NCBI GenBank assembly: GCA_903838675.1
Contig: CAILZI010000068.1
Span: 1-64,000, forward strand
Direction: 5' to 3'
Length of the DNA: 64,000 bases
DNA from: an uncultured Verrucomicrobiota bacterium
Lineage (GTDB): Bacteria; Verrucomicrobiota; Verrucomicrobiia; Verrucomicrobiales; Verrucomicrobiaceae
Part shown: positions 18,549 through 25,705 of the stretch, piece by piece
Layout: each line of letters opens with the position of its first letter
How positions within the stretch are numbered: position 1 is the stretch's first letter
The notes under the pieces: model-generated
Told to the model about the DNA's origin: nothing
The model's input: only the letters and a program-made list of their open reading frames with translations
The model's database searches: none
Position numbers and translations under genes: made by a program

Positions 18549-19460
18549 TCACTTGGTCATGGCTGGTCGTGGTCGCGGATAGGCAATTTCAGTGCGCTGG
18601 TCGGGATGCTTCGCCCCTGGTTTCTTCTGCGCAGTGGTTGTAGCTCTAGAGAGAAACTGCAGCCGGCTGCTGCTGGTGCCGGTACCGCGGAGTTCCTCCA
18701 GCAGTTCATCCACGCCCTCCAGCACACAGGTGGGCTGGTAGACATAATTTTGCAGGTCTTCGAGCCGCGTGGAGCCCGTCAGAACCAGACATGCCTGCAT
18801 GCCGACCTCAATGGCACCGCGGATGTCCGTCTCCATGGTGTCTCCCACCATCATGACTTCTTCCGTGTGGCGCTGCAGGAGTCGCCGGGCACGCTGAAAC
18901 ATGTAGGGGTTGGGCTTGCCGAGGAAATAGGCCCGCTGCCCCGTGCTGGCTTCGAGATACGCGGCCAGCGCACCTGCGCCGGGACGGGTTACTTCCTTTT
19001 TCACCGGACACCAGTTGTCCGGATTGGTTGCCACCAGCCGTGCACCTTTCTCGATCAGTTCATGCGCCTTGGAGAGTTTCTCCGTGGATTGCATGCCTTC
19101 GCCAACGACCACATAAGTGGGGCGGATCGAATCATTGGGGATGCCAGCCTTTTGCAGCGCCAGTGTCAGCCCTGCATCGCCCATGACGAAAGCGGTGCAG
19201 CAGGGGTGATTCTCCGCCAGAAACTCGGCGGTGTTCATGGCCGCCGTGTAAAAATGTCGTGCCGAGATGCCGCTGATGCCCAGATGATTGAGTTTGACGA
19301 CCAGGTCTTCAGGCGTTGGCGCCGAGTTGTTGGTGACAAAGACGAAGGGAGTCGAAGTTTTAATGAGATGATGGATGAAATCCGCCGCTTTGGGCAGCAA
19401 TTGGTTTTCACGATAGATCACACCATCCATGTCGATCAGCAGTCCTTTGGTTTGATGCAT
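18549..19460 (-). CDS. HAD-superfamily IIA phosphatase (NagD-like)
   Basis: 303 residues from the ATG at 19460. HAD motif I is GLLIDMDGVIY (nucleophile and acid-base Asp10 and Asp12), motif II FVTNNSA, then YFLGKPNPYMF with the motif III Lys, and motif IV MVGDTMETDI. The large IIA cap lies between motifs II and III. NagD-type enzymes dephosphorylate small phosphorylated metabolites such as nucleotides or sugar phosphates; the substrate here is unknown. A GTG at 19511 would add 17 residues without homology. The C-terminal 30 residues are basic and disordered. It sits between the giant surface-protein gene and the AraC gene on the same strand, and its upstream region carries the shared 71-nt block. 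Confidence 0.85.
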   Translation of the reverse strand: MHQTKGLLIDMDGVIYRENQLLPKAADFIHHLIKTSTPFVFVTNNSAPTPEDLVVKLNHLGISGISARHFYTAAMNTAEFLAENHPCCTAFVMGDAGLTLALQKAGIPNDSIRPTYVVVGEGMQSTEKLSKAHELIEKGARLVATNPDNWCPVKKEVTRPGAGALAAYLEASTGQRAYFLGKPNPYMFQRARRLLQRHTEEVMMVGDTMETDIRGAIEVGMQACLVLTGSTRLEDLQNYVYQPTCVLEGVDELLEELRGTGTSSSRLQFLSRATTTAQKKPGAKHPDQRTEIAYPRPRPAMTK

Positions 19461-19532
19461 GGCTTGAGAAGGTTTCAGGGTTCTTTGAAAGTGAACAACA
19501 GACTGTTGCACGTACTTATTGTCACTCCTTTG

Positions 19533-19603
19533 CTAAGCATGTGAGGGTCCATCGCTCCGTTCATGAAGACCCCGAATCGTGCAAAGCAGACGTTCTTTGT
19601 GCA
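19533..19603 (-). promoter_or_regulatory. Upstream element of the HAD gene, copy of the giant gene's element
   Basis: It aligns without gaps to 18400-18470. The strongest part is 19569-19603, from ACCCCGAATCG to TTTGTGCA. In place of the TATGCATGA repeat of the other copy it has GGGTC at 19545-19549 and GACCC at 19568-19572 at nearly the same spots, so each copy keeps a pairing but with different bases. It lies between the AraC stop (19611) and the HAD start, 73 nt from the ATG and 22 nt from the alternative GTG. Confidence 0.55.
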
Positions 19604-19610
19604 CTCTGCT

Positions 19611-20480
19611 TCACGAAGGCTGCGCCACCCGGCTGCGATAGGCCAGGGGGACGCAGTGCTGGTGCTCCCGGAACTGACGCTGAAAATGAGCGGGTGAAAC
19701 AAAGCCGCAGTCCATGGCGATCTGGCTGACAGTGAGGTCAGTTTCAGAGAGCAGCAGGCACGCACACGCGATGCGCAGTTCATTGACATACTGGGGCACG
19801 GTGCGTCCGGTGCTTTTCTTGAACAGGCGGCTGAAGGCGCTTTTACCAAGACCCACGATTGCCGCGAGATCGGCCACATAAATGGGTTCCGGAAGATGGG
19901 ACCCAATGTATTCACACGCCATGCTGATGCGGTCTGATGCCCCAGGTCGTGGCTGAGGCAGAACTGGGGATGAGATTTCTTGCAGTTCCTCTGAATTTGA
20001 AAGGAGGTCAAGCAGCTGCAGCAGCAGGATGACACGCTGCATGCCATGCACGTGCAGCATCTCCTGAACGATGCGCGTGGCAGTCAGCCGGGTGATGCCC
20101 GTGACCTCCAATCCTTGGTCGGCACGCTGAAACAACCGACGTATGGGCTTCATGGTGGAGCGCTGCATCCAGTCCTCATGACCTGGCAGCTGGGGCATGA
20201 ACTGAACGACAATGGCCTCCACATCTGTGTGAGGTTCACCCGGCGCGGTGTGGTTGCGGTAGTCGTGCGGCACATTGGAGCCCAGAAAGACGAGATCTCC
20301 CGGAGTGAGGGGCGAAATGTTGTTGCCCACGAGGCGCTCGGTGCCGCCTTTCAGCACCAGTGTGATCTCACAATCCGGGTGGTAATGCCACACGCAGCCA
20401 AAATCATGCCCGCGCACGATTTCGCAGACCACCGGTTCGGCGGCTGCAAGCGGGGAAAGCATTTCAACAATGGGTTTCAT
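19611..20480 (-). CDS. AraC-family transcriptional regulator with cupin sensor
   Basis: 289 residues from the ATG at 20480. The N-terminal 100 residues form a cupin, with HYHPDCEITLVLKGGTERLV and LTPGDLVFLGSNVPHDY, the usual sugar- or metabolite-sensing domain. The C-terminal 100 residues carry two helix-turn-helix units (VADLAAIVGLGKSAFSRLFK and VSQIAMDCGFVSPAHFQRQF) typical of AraC/XylS proteins. It probably senses a carbohydrate-like signal and controls neighbouring genes. The HAD and giant surface-protein genes follow on the same strand and share an upstream block, so they are natural targets; this is inference. An 18-bp near-palindrome lies 23-40 nt upstream of its start. Confidence 0.88.
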   Translation of the reverse strand: MKPIVEMLSPLAAAEPVVCEIVRGHDFGCVWHYHPDCEITLVLKGGTERLVGNNISPLTPGDLVFLGSNVPHDYRNHTAPGEPHTDVEAIVVQFMPQLPGHEDWMQRSTMKPIRRLFQRADQGLEVTGITRLTATRIVQEMLHVHGMQRVILLLQLLDLLSNSEELQEISSPVLPQPRPGASDRISMACEYIGSHLPEPIYVADLAAIVGLGKSAFSRLFKKSTGRTVPQYVNELRIACACLLLSETDLTVSQIAMDCGFVSPAHFQRQFREHQHCVPLAYRSRVAQPS

Positions 20481-20808
20481 TGACTGCTGGTGCTGAGAAC
20501 ATGCAGGTATGCATGCCTGCAATCACAGATGTCGAACGCACGAAATCGTTCATGAAAATTGATACGAATCAAAGCCGCATGCAGAAGTTCATTTCTGGCA
20601 GGAGAGATGGAAGGCAGAGTCGATTTAAGGGGCAAAATGAGTATGAAAGGAATGGGGTAAATAAACCTTCAGGCAGGGCGTCAGGCTGGCTGCATGGTTA
20701 TGCAGCATGCGTGCCACCTGTGGGCGCTGCGCCTACGCTTCGCACAGATGTGTGTTCATCTGCGACATTCGTATCATTTCGCGAGCCGCAAGACGCAGAT
20801 TAGATGCG
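20481..20808. other. 328-nt gap: AraC upstream region, no gene seen
   Basis: No convincing ORF. It should hold the AraC promoter (minus strand) and the end of the DUF5722 transcript. Features: a near-palindrome GCAGG-TATGCATG-CCTGC at 20503-20520, whose centre repeats TATGCATG found in the giant gene's leader; CGTTCATGAA at 20547-20556, identical to 19558-19567 upstream of the HAD gene and also followed by GAATC; and a 7-bp hairpin GCTGCAT-GGTT-ATGCAGC at 20689-20706 without a T-run. Confidence 0.5.
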
Positions 20809-22032
20809 TTATGGGCCCCAAGTTTTCAATCCTGTAACCGGCAGCAGCGCATCGGCGGCGGACCGCCATGCAGGAGTGCCGGCTTTTTGAAAGAGTTCGT
20901 AAATGAGTTTCTTGCTGTATGGGTCAGCGACAGAGTTTGGAGCATTGCGCCACAAACCAAGTCGTAGACCTCCTTCATGGGCATGATCCACATGACGGTG
21001 GTAAATGAAGGCATCGACCGTGGAAAGTGTTTGAATTTTCTCCCAAGCATATGCGTAGGCGGCTGCCTGAAGCTGCTCACCCTCGGGAGTGAGCAAAGTG
21101 TGGAAACCCTGCTCACTGAGGATGATTCGGCGCGGCGTGCCATTGAAGAGCAGTTCAGGCCGCTCCAGATGCGTTGGCAGCACGGAGAGGTTTTTGAAGG
21201 TGACTTTGTTGGTGTCATCGTCGGCAGTGACGGTTTTGTCGGCCCAGGCACGTGGATTGCCGAGGTCCTCGGGGTAGGGATGCCACGCGACATTCCAGTC
21301 GAAGTCGCCACGCTCGCGCACGAGCCGCGCGAAGGTGTCGAGGAAGTCGCGGCCCGGCGTGGCTTCCTGCGGGCTCACATTGTGCATGCTGCTGCTCCAA
21401 TGATGATCTGAGGAGAGGTAGGTGCGGGCGTTTTTCGAGCGTTTGCGAATGGCCGTGTGCATGATGCGGAAGGCCTTCTCATACTCGCTGGCGGCAGTCT
21501 CCAGCGGCACGGGGCCCATGTTGTTCCAGAGGAAGTGTGAGTTGACTTCGTTGCCGATGATCCAGCCCCACGCGCGACCATGCTCAATATGCGCACCGCT
21601 CCAGCGTTCAGCGAGCATGCTCATAACGGCGTTCAAAAAACCACTCGTCGTGTTTACGGCGCCGACGCTGAACTGGTAATCTTTGCGATGTCCCGGATGC
21701 AGCACGACGGCGTCGATGGCCGGGTTCTTTGAGGGATAGGCGATGATGATGAGATAAACGAGAACGTCCTTGTCTGATAGCGGCTTGATCTGACGGTCCA
21801 GTGACGCGAGATAATTTTGATTGAAAATAAACTCGCCGGTTTCGGACTTTGATTTGGGATCGTACAAAGCCGTGAGATTTACATTGATTCCGGCGTGATG
21901 GATGCGGAGCGCCAGCGCATCGTCCACCATCTGCGCCTGCAGGCCCTTTTGATTCGGCGGAGTAGGAAACGGATCGCTGTTTTGCGCACAGGTGATTTGC
22001 GCGAGGAAGAGACCGAGAAGAAGATAACGCAT
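20809..22032 (-). CDS. Secreted DUF5722-family protein, glycoside-hydrolase-like
   Basis: 407 residues from the ATG at 22032, which opens a signal peptide (MRYLLLGLFLAQITCA); longer starts are not signal-like. The body resembles the DUF5722 family, a TIM-barrel group related to glycoside hydrolases: WGWIIGNEVNSHFLWNN has the Asn-Glu pair of acid/base-type strands, FDWNVAWHPYPEDLGNPRAW follows, and ILSEQGFHT offers a second Glu. Substrate and activity are unproven. Its start codon shares two bases with the start of a small plus-strand gene at 22031. Confidence 0.8.
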   Translation of the reverse strand: MRYLLLGLFLAQITCAQNSDPFPTPPNQKGLQAQMVDDALALRIHHAGINVNLTALYDPKSKSETGEFIFNQNYLASLDRQIKPLSDKDVLVYLIIIAYPSKNPAIDAVVLHPGHRKDYQFSVGAVNTTSGFLNAVMSMLAERWSGAHIEHGRAWGWIIGNEVNSHFLWNNMGPVPLETAASEYEKAFRIMHTAIRKRSKNARTYLSSDHHWSSSMHNVSPQEATPGRDFLDTFARLVRERGDFDWNVAWHPYPEDLGNPRAWADKTVTADDDTNKVTFKNLSVLPTHLERPELLFNGTPRRIILSEQGFHTLLTPEGEQLQAAAYAYAWEKIQTLSTVDAFIYHRHVDHAHEGGLRLGLWRNAPNSVADPYSKKLIYELFQKAGTPAWRSAADALLPVTGLKTWGP

Positions 22033-22174
22033 GAGTGACGAGACAACCACCGCAGCGAGTGAGCAAGTGCAAGCTGCCTGCGAGCGCTGCGGCAATCCTG
22101 AGGCGGCAAAATTCGGAAACGAATTTATCTGTGACGACTGCTACGCCGCCTGCGGGGCTTGCTGTGCAGGATAA
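22031..22174 (+). CDS. 47-residue cysteine-rich zinc-ribbon-like protein
   Basis: A short frame: ATG at 22031, TAA at 22172-22174. It has seven cysteines in 47 residues: C17 and C20 (CERC), C34 and C37 (ICDDCY), then C41, C44 and C45 (CGACC). Two CxxC pairs 14 residues apart look like a zinc ribbon or rubredoxin-type metal knuckle; the trailing CxxCC is extra. The spacing is too regular for chance in a 47-codon frame. Its ATG overlaps the divergent DUF5722 start by two bases, and the acyl-CoA synthetase gene follows 68 nt downstream on the same strand. Similar small cysteine segments are, as I recall, found fused to or beside acetyltransferase-type proteins; that link is from memory, not shown here. 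Confidence 0.6.
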   Translation: MSDETTTAASEQVQAACERCGNPEAAKFGNEFICDDCYAACGACCAG

Positions 22175-22242
22175 GACCAGAATGATCCCAACAATGCACA
22201 ACATGCGTTGAGACACCGTCTGATCCTTTCGTAGGTTCCCGC

Positions 22243-24348
22243 ATGTCCCTCTCCTCTTTCTTCCAGCCGCACAGCATCGCTCTCGTCGGAGCCACAGATC
22301 GGGCAGGGAGTGTTGGCCGTGCGATCTGGGAAAACTTGCGCGGTTTTTCAGGTCCGGTGTTTCCGGTGAATGCCAAGCGGGCGGAGGTTTGCGGGGTGAA
22401 GGCTTATCCAAACCTCTCGGTTCTGCCGGAGGTGCCGGAACTGGTGCTCATTGTGACACCAGCAAGCACGGTGCCTCAGCTTGTCGAGGAGGCGGGGGTG
22501 GCGGGCGTGAAGGCCGTGATTGTTATCTCTGCGGGATTTAAGGAAACGGGTCCAGAAGGTGCCAAGCTCGAAGCCGAAGTGCAGTCGGCGGCGAAACGAC
22601 ATGGCGTGCGCCTGATCGGACCCAACTGCCTCGGATTGATGAATCCGCATGCAGGTATGAACGCGACGTTTGCCAGCAGCATGGCTCAGATGGGGCGCGT
22701 GGCGTTTCTGAGCCAGAGCGGGGCGCTTTGCACCGCCATCCTCGACTGGAGCCATGAACAGCATGTGGGCTTCAGTGCCTTTGTTTCCACCGGGGCAATG
22801 GCAGATGTGGGCTGGGGCGATCTGATCCGGCATTTTGGTGATGATCCGAATACGGCGAGCATCGTGATCTACATGGAGTCCGTGGGTGATGACGCTGCGG
22901 CATTCCTGGCTGCGGCGCGGGCTGTCGCGGCGCAAAAGCCAATCGTAGTGATCAAGGTCGGACGCACTGCGGAGGCCTCACGTGTGGCGGCTTCCCACAC
23001 AGGCGCGCTGACCGGAAGCGATGCCGTGCTGGATGCGGCGCTACGGCAAAGCGGGGTGCTGCGGGTAGATACGATTGAGGAGCTGTTCGACATGGCTGAG
23101 GTGCTGGCCAAGCAGCCGCTGCCAACCGGGAAAAAGCTGGCGATCGTGACGAACGCGGGCGGTCCAGGGGCGCTGGCAACGGATGCGCTGGTGCTTGGAA
23201 AAGGGGAGCTGGCGGAGCTGTCGGCAAAGACGATGGAGGATTTGAACACACTTCTGCCTGCAAGCTGGAGTCATCATAATCCCGTCGATGTCCTGGGCGA
23301 TGCGGATGCGACTCGGTTTGCCCAGGCCCTGCGTATCGTGGTGAGGGACGCTGCGGTGGATGGTGTGCTGGCGATTTTGACACCGCAGGCCATGACGCAA
23401 CCCACGAACATCGCGCGGGAGGTTGCGCTGATCGCTGGCGAGTTCAACAAGCCGCTGCTGGCGAGCTGGATGGGGGCGCAGAGTGTGCAAGAAGGTCGTG
23501 GCCTTCTCAATGAGGCCGGTGTGCCGACGTATGACTACCCCGATGAAGCGGCGCTGGCTTTTGTGCGCATGCGTGAACATCGTCTGCGTCTGATATGGTT
23601 GAGCGAAACCCTGAGCGCGCATGCTGACGATGATGAAAGTGAAGCTCTGCCGCTGGTGGGTGAGATGATCGACACGGTGCTGAAAAGCGGGCGAACTCTG
23701 ATGACGGAGCAGGAGGCCAAGCAGCTGCTGCATGTTGCGGGCATTCCCATCGTGGAGACACGCGCCGCCTACGATGAAGCTGCGGCCGTTGCCACGGCTG
23801 AGGCGCTGGGTTATCCGGTCGTGGTCAAGCTGCTTTCATCCACGATCACGCACAAGAGTGACTGTGGCGGGGTGCAGCTCAACCTGCTCAATGCCGCCGC
23901 AGTGCAGCAGGCCTGGAGATTGATCCGTGACAACGTGACGCATCTTCACGGACTGGCCGCTTTCGAGGGGGTGACGGTGCAGCGCATGATCACGCAGAAG
24001 GGCATTGAACTGATCCTCGGGGCGAGCACGGACGAGCAGTTCGGTCCGGTGCTGCTCATCGGTGCAGGCGGAACTTTGGTGGAGGTATTGCAGGATCACG
24101 CGCTGGCTCTGCCGCCGCTCAATCACGCGCTGGCACGGCGCTGGGTGGAGCAGACAAGAATTGCCAAAGTTCTGCATGGTGTGCGCGGCCAGCCTGCGGT
24201 GGATCTGCCCGCGCTGGATGATGTGCTGGTGAAGTTTGCCCGGCTGGTGCAGCACGAGCGGCGCATTGTGGAACTGGACATCAATCCTCTTCTGGCGATG
24301 CCGGATGGCGTCGTGGCGTTGGACGCGCGAGTGGTGGTTCGGGCGTGA
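22243..24348 (+). CDS. ADP-forming acyl-CoA synthetase, fused alpha-beta subunits
   Basis: 701 residues. Order: CoA-binding Rossmann domain (IALVGATDRAGSVGRAIWEN), succinyl-CoA-ligase-like domain (LIGPNCLGLMNP, AFLSQSGAL), the phospho-histidine loop ASHTGALTGSD (His252), then a C-terminal ATP-grasp domain (residues about 470-700) with VVVKLLSSTITHKSDCGGVQ and LGASTDEQFGPVLLIGAGG. This is the acetate-CoA ligase (ADP-forming) layout, interconverting acyl-CoA plus ADP and acid plus ATP. Protein acetyltransferases of the Pat/PatZ type share it but add a GNAT domain, which is absent here. Substrate range is unknown. Confidence 0.9.
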   Translation: MSLSSFFQPHSIALVGATDRAGSVGRAIWENLRGFSGPVFPVNAKRAEVCGVKAYPNLSVLPEVPELVLIVTPASTVPQLVEEAGVAGVKAVIVISAGFKETGPEGAKLEAEVQSAAKRHGVRLIGPNCLGLMNPHAGMNATFASSMAQMGRVAFLSQSGALCTAILDWSHEQHVGFSAFVSTGAMADVGWGDLIRHFGDDPNTASIVIYMESVGDDAAAFLAAARAVAAQKPIVVIKVGRTAEASRVAASHTGALTGSDAVLDAALRQSGVLRVDTIEELFDMAEVLAKQPLPTGKKLAIVTNAGGPGALATDALVLGKGELAELSAKTMEDLNTLLPASWSHHNPVDVLGDADATRFAQALRIVVRDAAVDGVLAILTPQAMTQPTNIAREVALIAGEFNKPLLASWMGAQSVQEGRGLLNEAGVPTYDYPDEAALAFVRMREHRLRLIWLSETLSAHADDDESEALPLVGEMIDTVLKSGRTLMTEQEAKQLLHVAGIPIVETRAAYDEAAAVATAEALGYPVVVKLLSSTITHKSDCGGVQLNLLNAAAVQQAWRLIRDNVTHLHGLAAFEGVTVQRMITQKGIELILGASTDEQFGPVLLIGAGGTLVEVLQDHALALPPLNHALARRWVEQTRIAKVLHGVRGQPAVDLPALDDVLVKFARLVQHERRIVELDINPLLAMPDGVVALDARVVVRA

Positions 24349-24470
24349 ACGAAGGGCGGCTTTCGCTGTGAGGGCAGGCTTCGCGTAATGCGATTTACCC
24401 ATTCAAATGTGGCGGTCGCTTGTATCTAAACTGCTTTTAGCAGAAAAGTTGGCAGATTTGTTGGTTGCCT

Positions 24471-24506
24471 GTATGGACGATTGATTGAGATCAACGGCGT
24501 CCATAC
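24471..24506 (+). promoter_or_regulatory. Nested inverted repeat upstream of the RND efflux operon
   Basis: GTATGGACG (24471-24479) pairs perfectly with CGTCCATAC (24498-24506). Inside, TTGAT (24481-24485) pairs with ATCAA (24490-24494) around TGAG. It ends 26 nt before the lipoprotein start codon. It could be an operator for a TetR- or MarR-type repressor, common for RND pumps, or a leader hairpin. No regulator gene is adjacent. Confidence 0.55.
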
Positions 24507-24532
24507 GAACGCTGGAAACGAATTGTTTGCGC

Positions 24533-25699
24533 ATGAATACATCTTTTAAACACCCTCTGTTCGTGCTGGCGCTGCTGCTCGCGAGTTGCGGGCGCACTCC
24601 TTCGGGGCCTCCTCCGGCAGCACCGGGGCCTCCCGGTCCCATGGAAGTGGGTGTGATCACTATTAAAACGACGCCGGTGACGCTGACTCAGGACCTGCCA
24701 GGGCGCATTTCTGCCTTCCGTGTGGCGGAGGTGCGGGCACGTCTCAGTGGCATTGTTTTGAAACGGCTTTTCAAGGAGGGCAGCGACGTGAGGGAGGGGC
24801 AGGTGCTCTATGAAATCGATCCGGCGCAGTATGAGGCCTCATACGACAGTGCGCTGGGCACACTGGCCCGCGCCGAGGCTGGCCTGAACTCCGCGCAGCT
24901 GAAGCTGAACCGCATGCAGTCGCTCATTGATTCCCACGCAGTCAGCAAACAGGATTTTGACGAAGCCTCCGGCAACCATAAGGTCAATCTAGCGGAAGTA
25001 CTGCTCGGCAAAGCGGCGGTGAAGACGGCGAAGATCAATCTCGACTATACCAAAGTGACGGCGCCGATCACCGGCCGGATAGGGATCTCGCAGGTGACGG
25101 AGGGGGCCTATGTGCGTACCGATCAGGCGACATTGCTTACCATCGTGCAGCAGATTGACCGGGTCTATGTGGATGTGAATCAGCCGAGCAGCGATCTGCT
25201 GCGCCTGAAGAATGCACTCGCGAGCGGCAGGCTCAAGGCGGACGCATCAGGTCAGCCGCGCGTGAAGCTTGTCCACGAAAGCGGTGACAGCTATCCTGAA
25301 GTCGGCACGCTGGAAGTTTCTGACGTAACGGTGAACACGCTGACCAATTCCGTCACTGTTCGCGCCGTTTTCCCCAACCCGCGCAATGACCTGCTGCCTG
25401 GCATGTTTGTGAGAGCACGGCTGGAAGAAGGCACCACGCCGGATGCCATCCTCGTGCCGCAGTTCGCGGTCAGCCGCAATTCAAAGGGAGAACCGACAGC
25501 GCTGGTGGTCGGAGTGGAAAGCAAGGTCGAACTTCGAGTGCTGGAGACGCCGCGAGCTGTTGGCAATCAATGGCTGGTCACCTCCGGGCTCAAACCGGGC
25601 GACCAGCTCATCATCAACAATCTCCAGAAGATACGCCCCGGCGCGCCGGTCAAAGTCGCTGCGGATGCTCCTGCTGCAACCCCTGGCGCCGCCAAGTAA
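24533..25699 (+). CDS. RND efflux periplasmic adaptor lipoprotein (AcrA/MexA type)
   Basis: 388 residues from the ATG at 24533, chosen because it gives a lipoprotein signal with lipobox LLASC (Cys19); an earlier start would bury it. The adaptor order is visible: first lipoyl half (RISAFRVAEVRARLSGIVLK), a helical hairpin rich in Ala/Leu/Lys (about 100-165), second lipoyl half (VTAPITGRIGISQVTEGAYV), then beta-barrel and membrane-proximal domains (NDLLPGMFVRARLEEG). It links the inner-membrane pump to an outer-membrane channel. The pump gene follows after 6 nt. No TolC-type channel gene is in the window. Confidence 0.92.
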   Translation: MNTSFKHPLFVLALLLASCGRTPSGPPPAAPGPPGPMEVGVITIKTTPVTLTQDLPGRISAFRVAEVRARLSGIVLKRLFKEGSDVREGQVLYEIDPAQYEASYDSALGTLARAEAGLNSAQLKLNRMQSLIDSHAVSKQDFDEASGNHKVNLAEVLLGKAAVKTAKINLDYTKVTAPITGRIGISQVTEGAYVRTDQATLLTIVQQIDRVYVDVNQPSSDLLRLKNALASGRLKADASGQPRVKLVHESGDSYPEVGTLEVSDVTVNTLTNSVTVRAVFPNPRNDLLPGMFVRARLEEGTTPDAILVPQFAVSRNSKGEPTALVVGVESKVELRVLETPRAVGNQWLVTSGLKPGDQLIINNLQKIRPGAPVKVAADAPAATPGAAK

Positions 25700-25705
25700 T
25701 CCACG

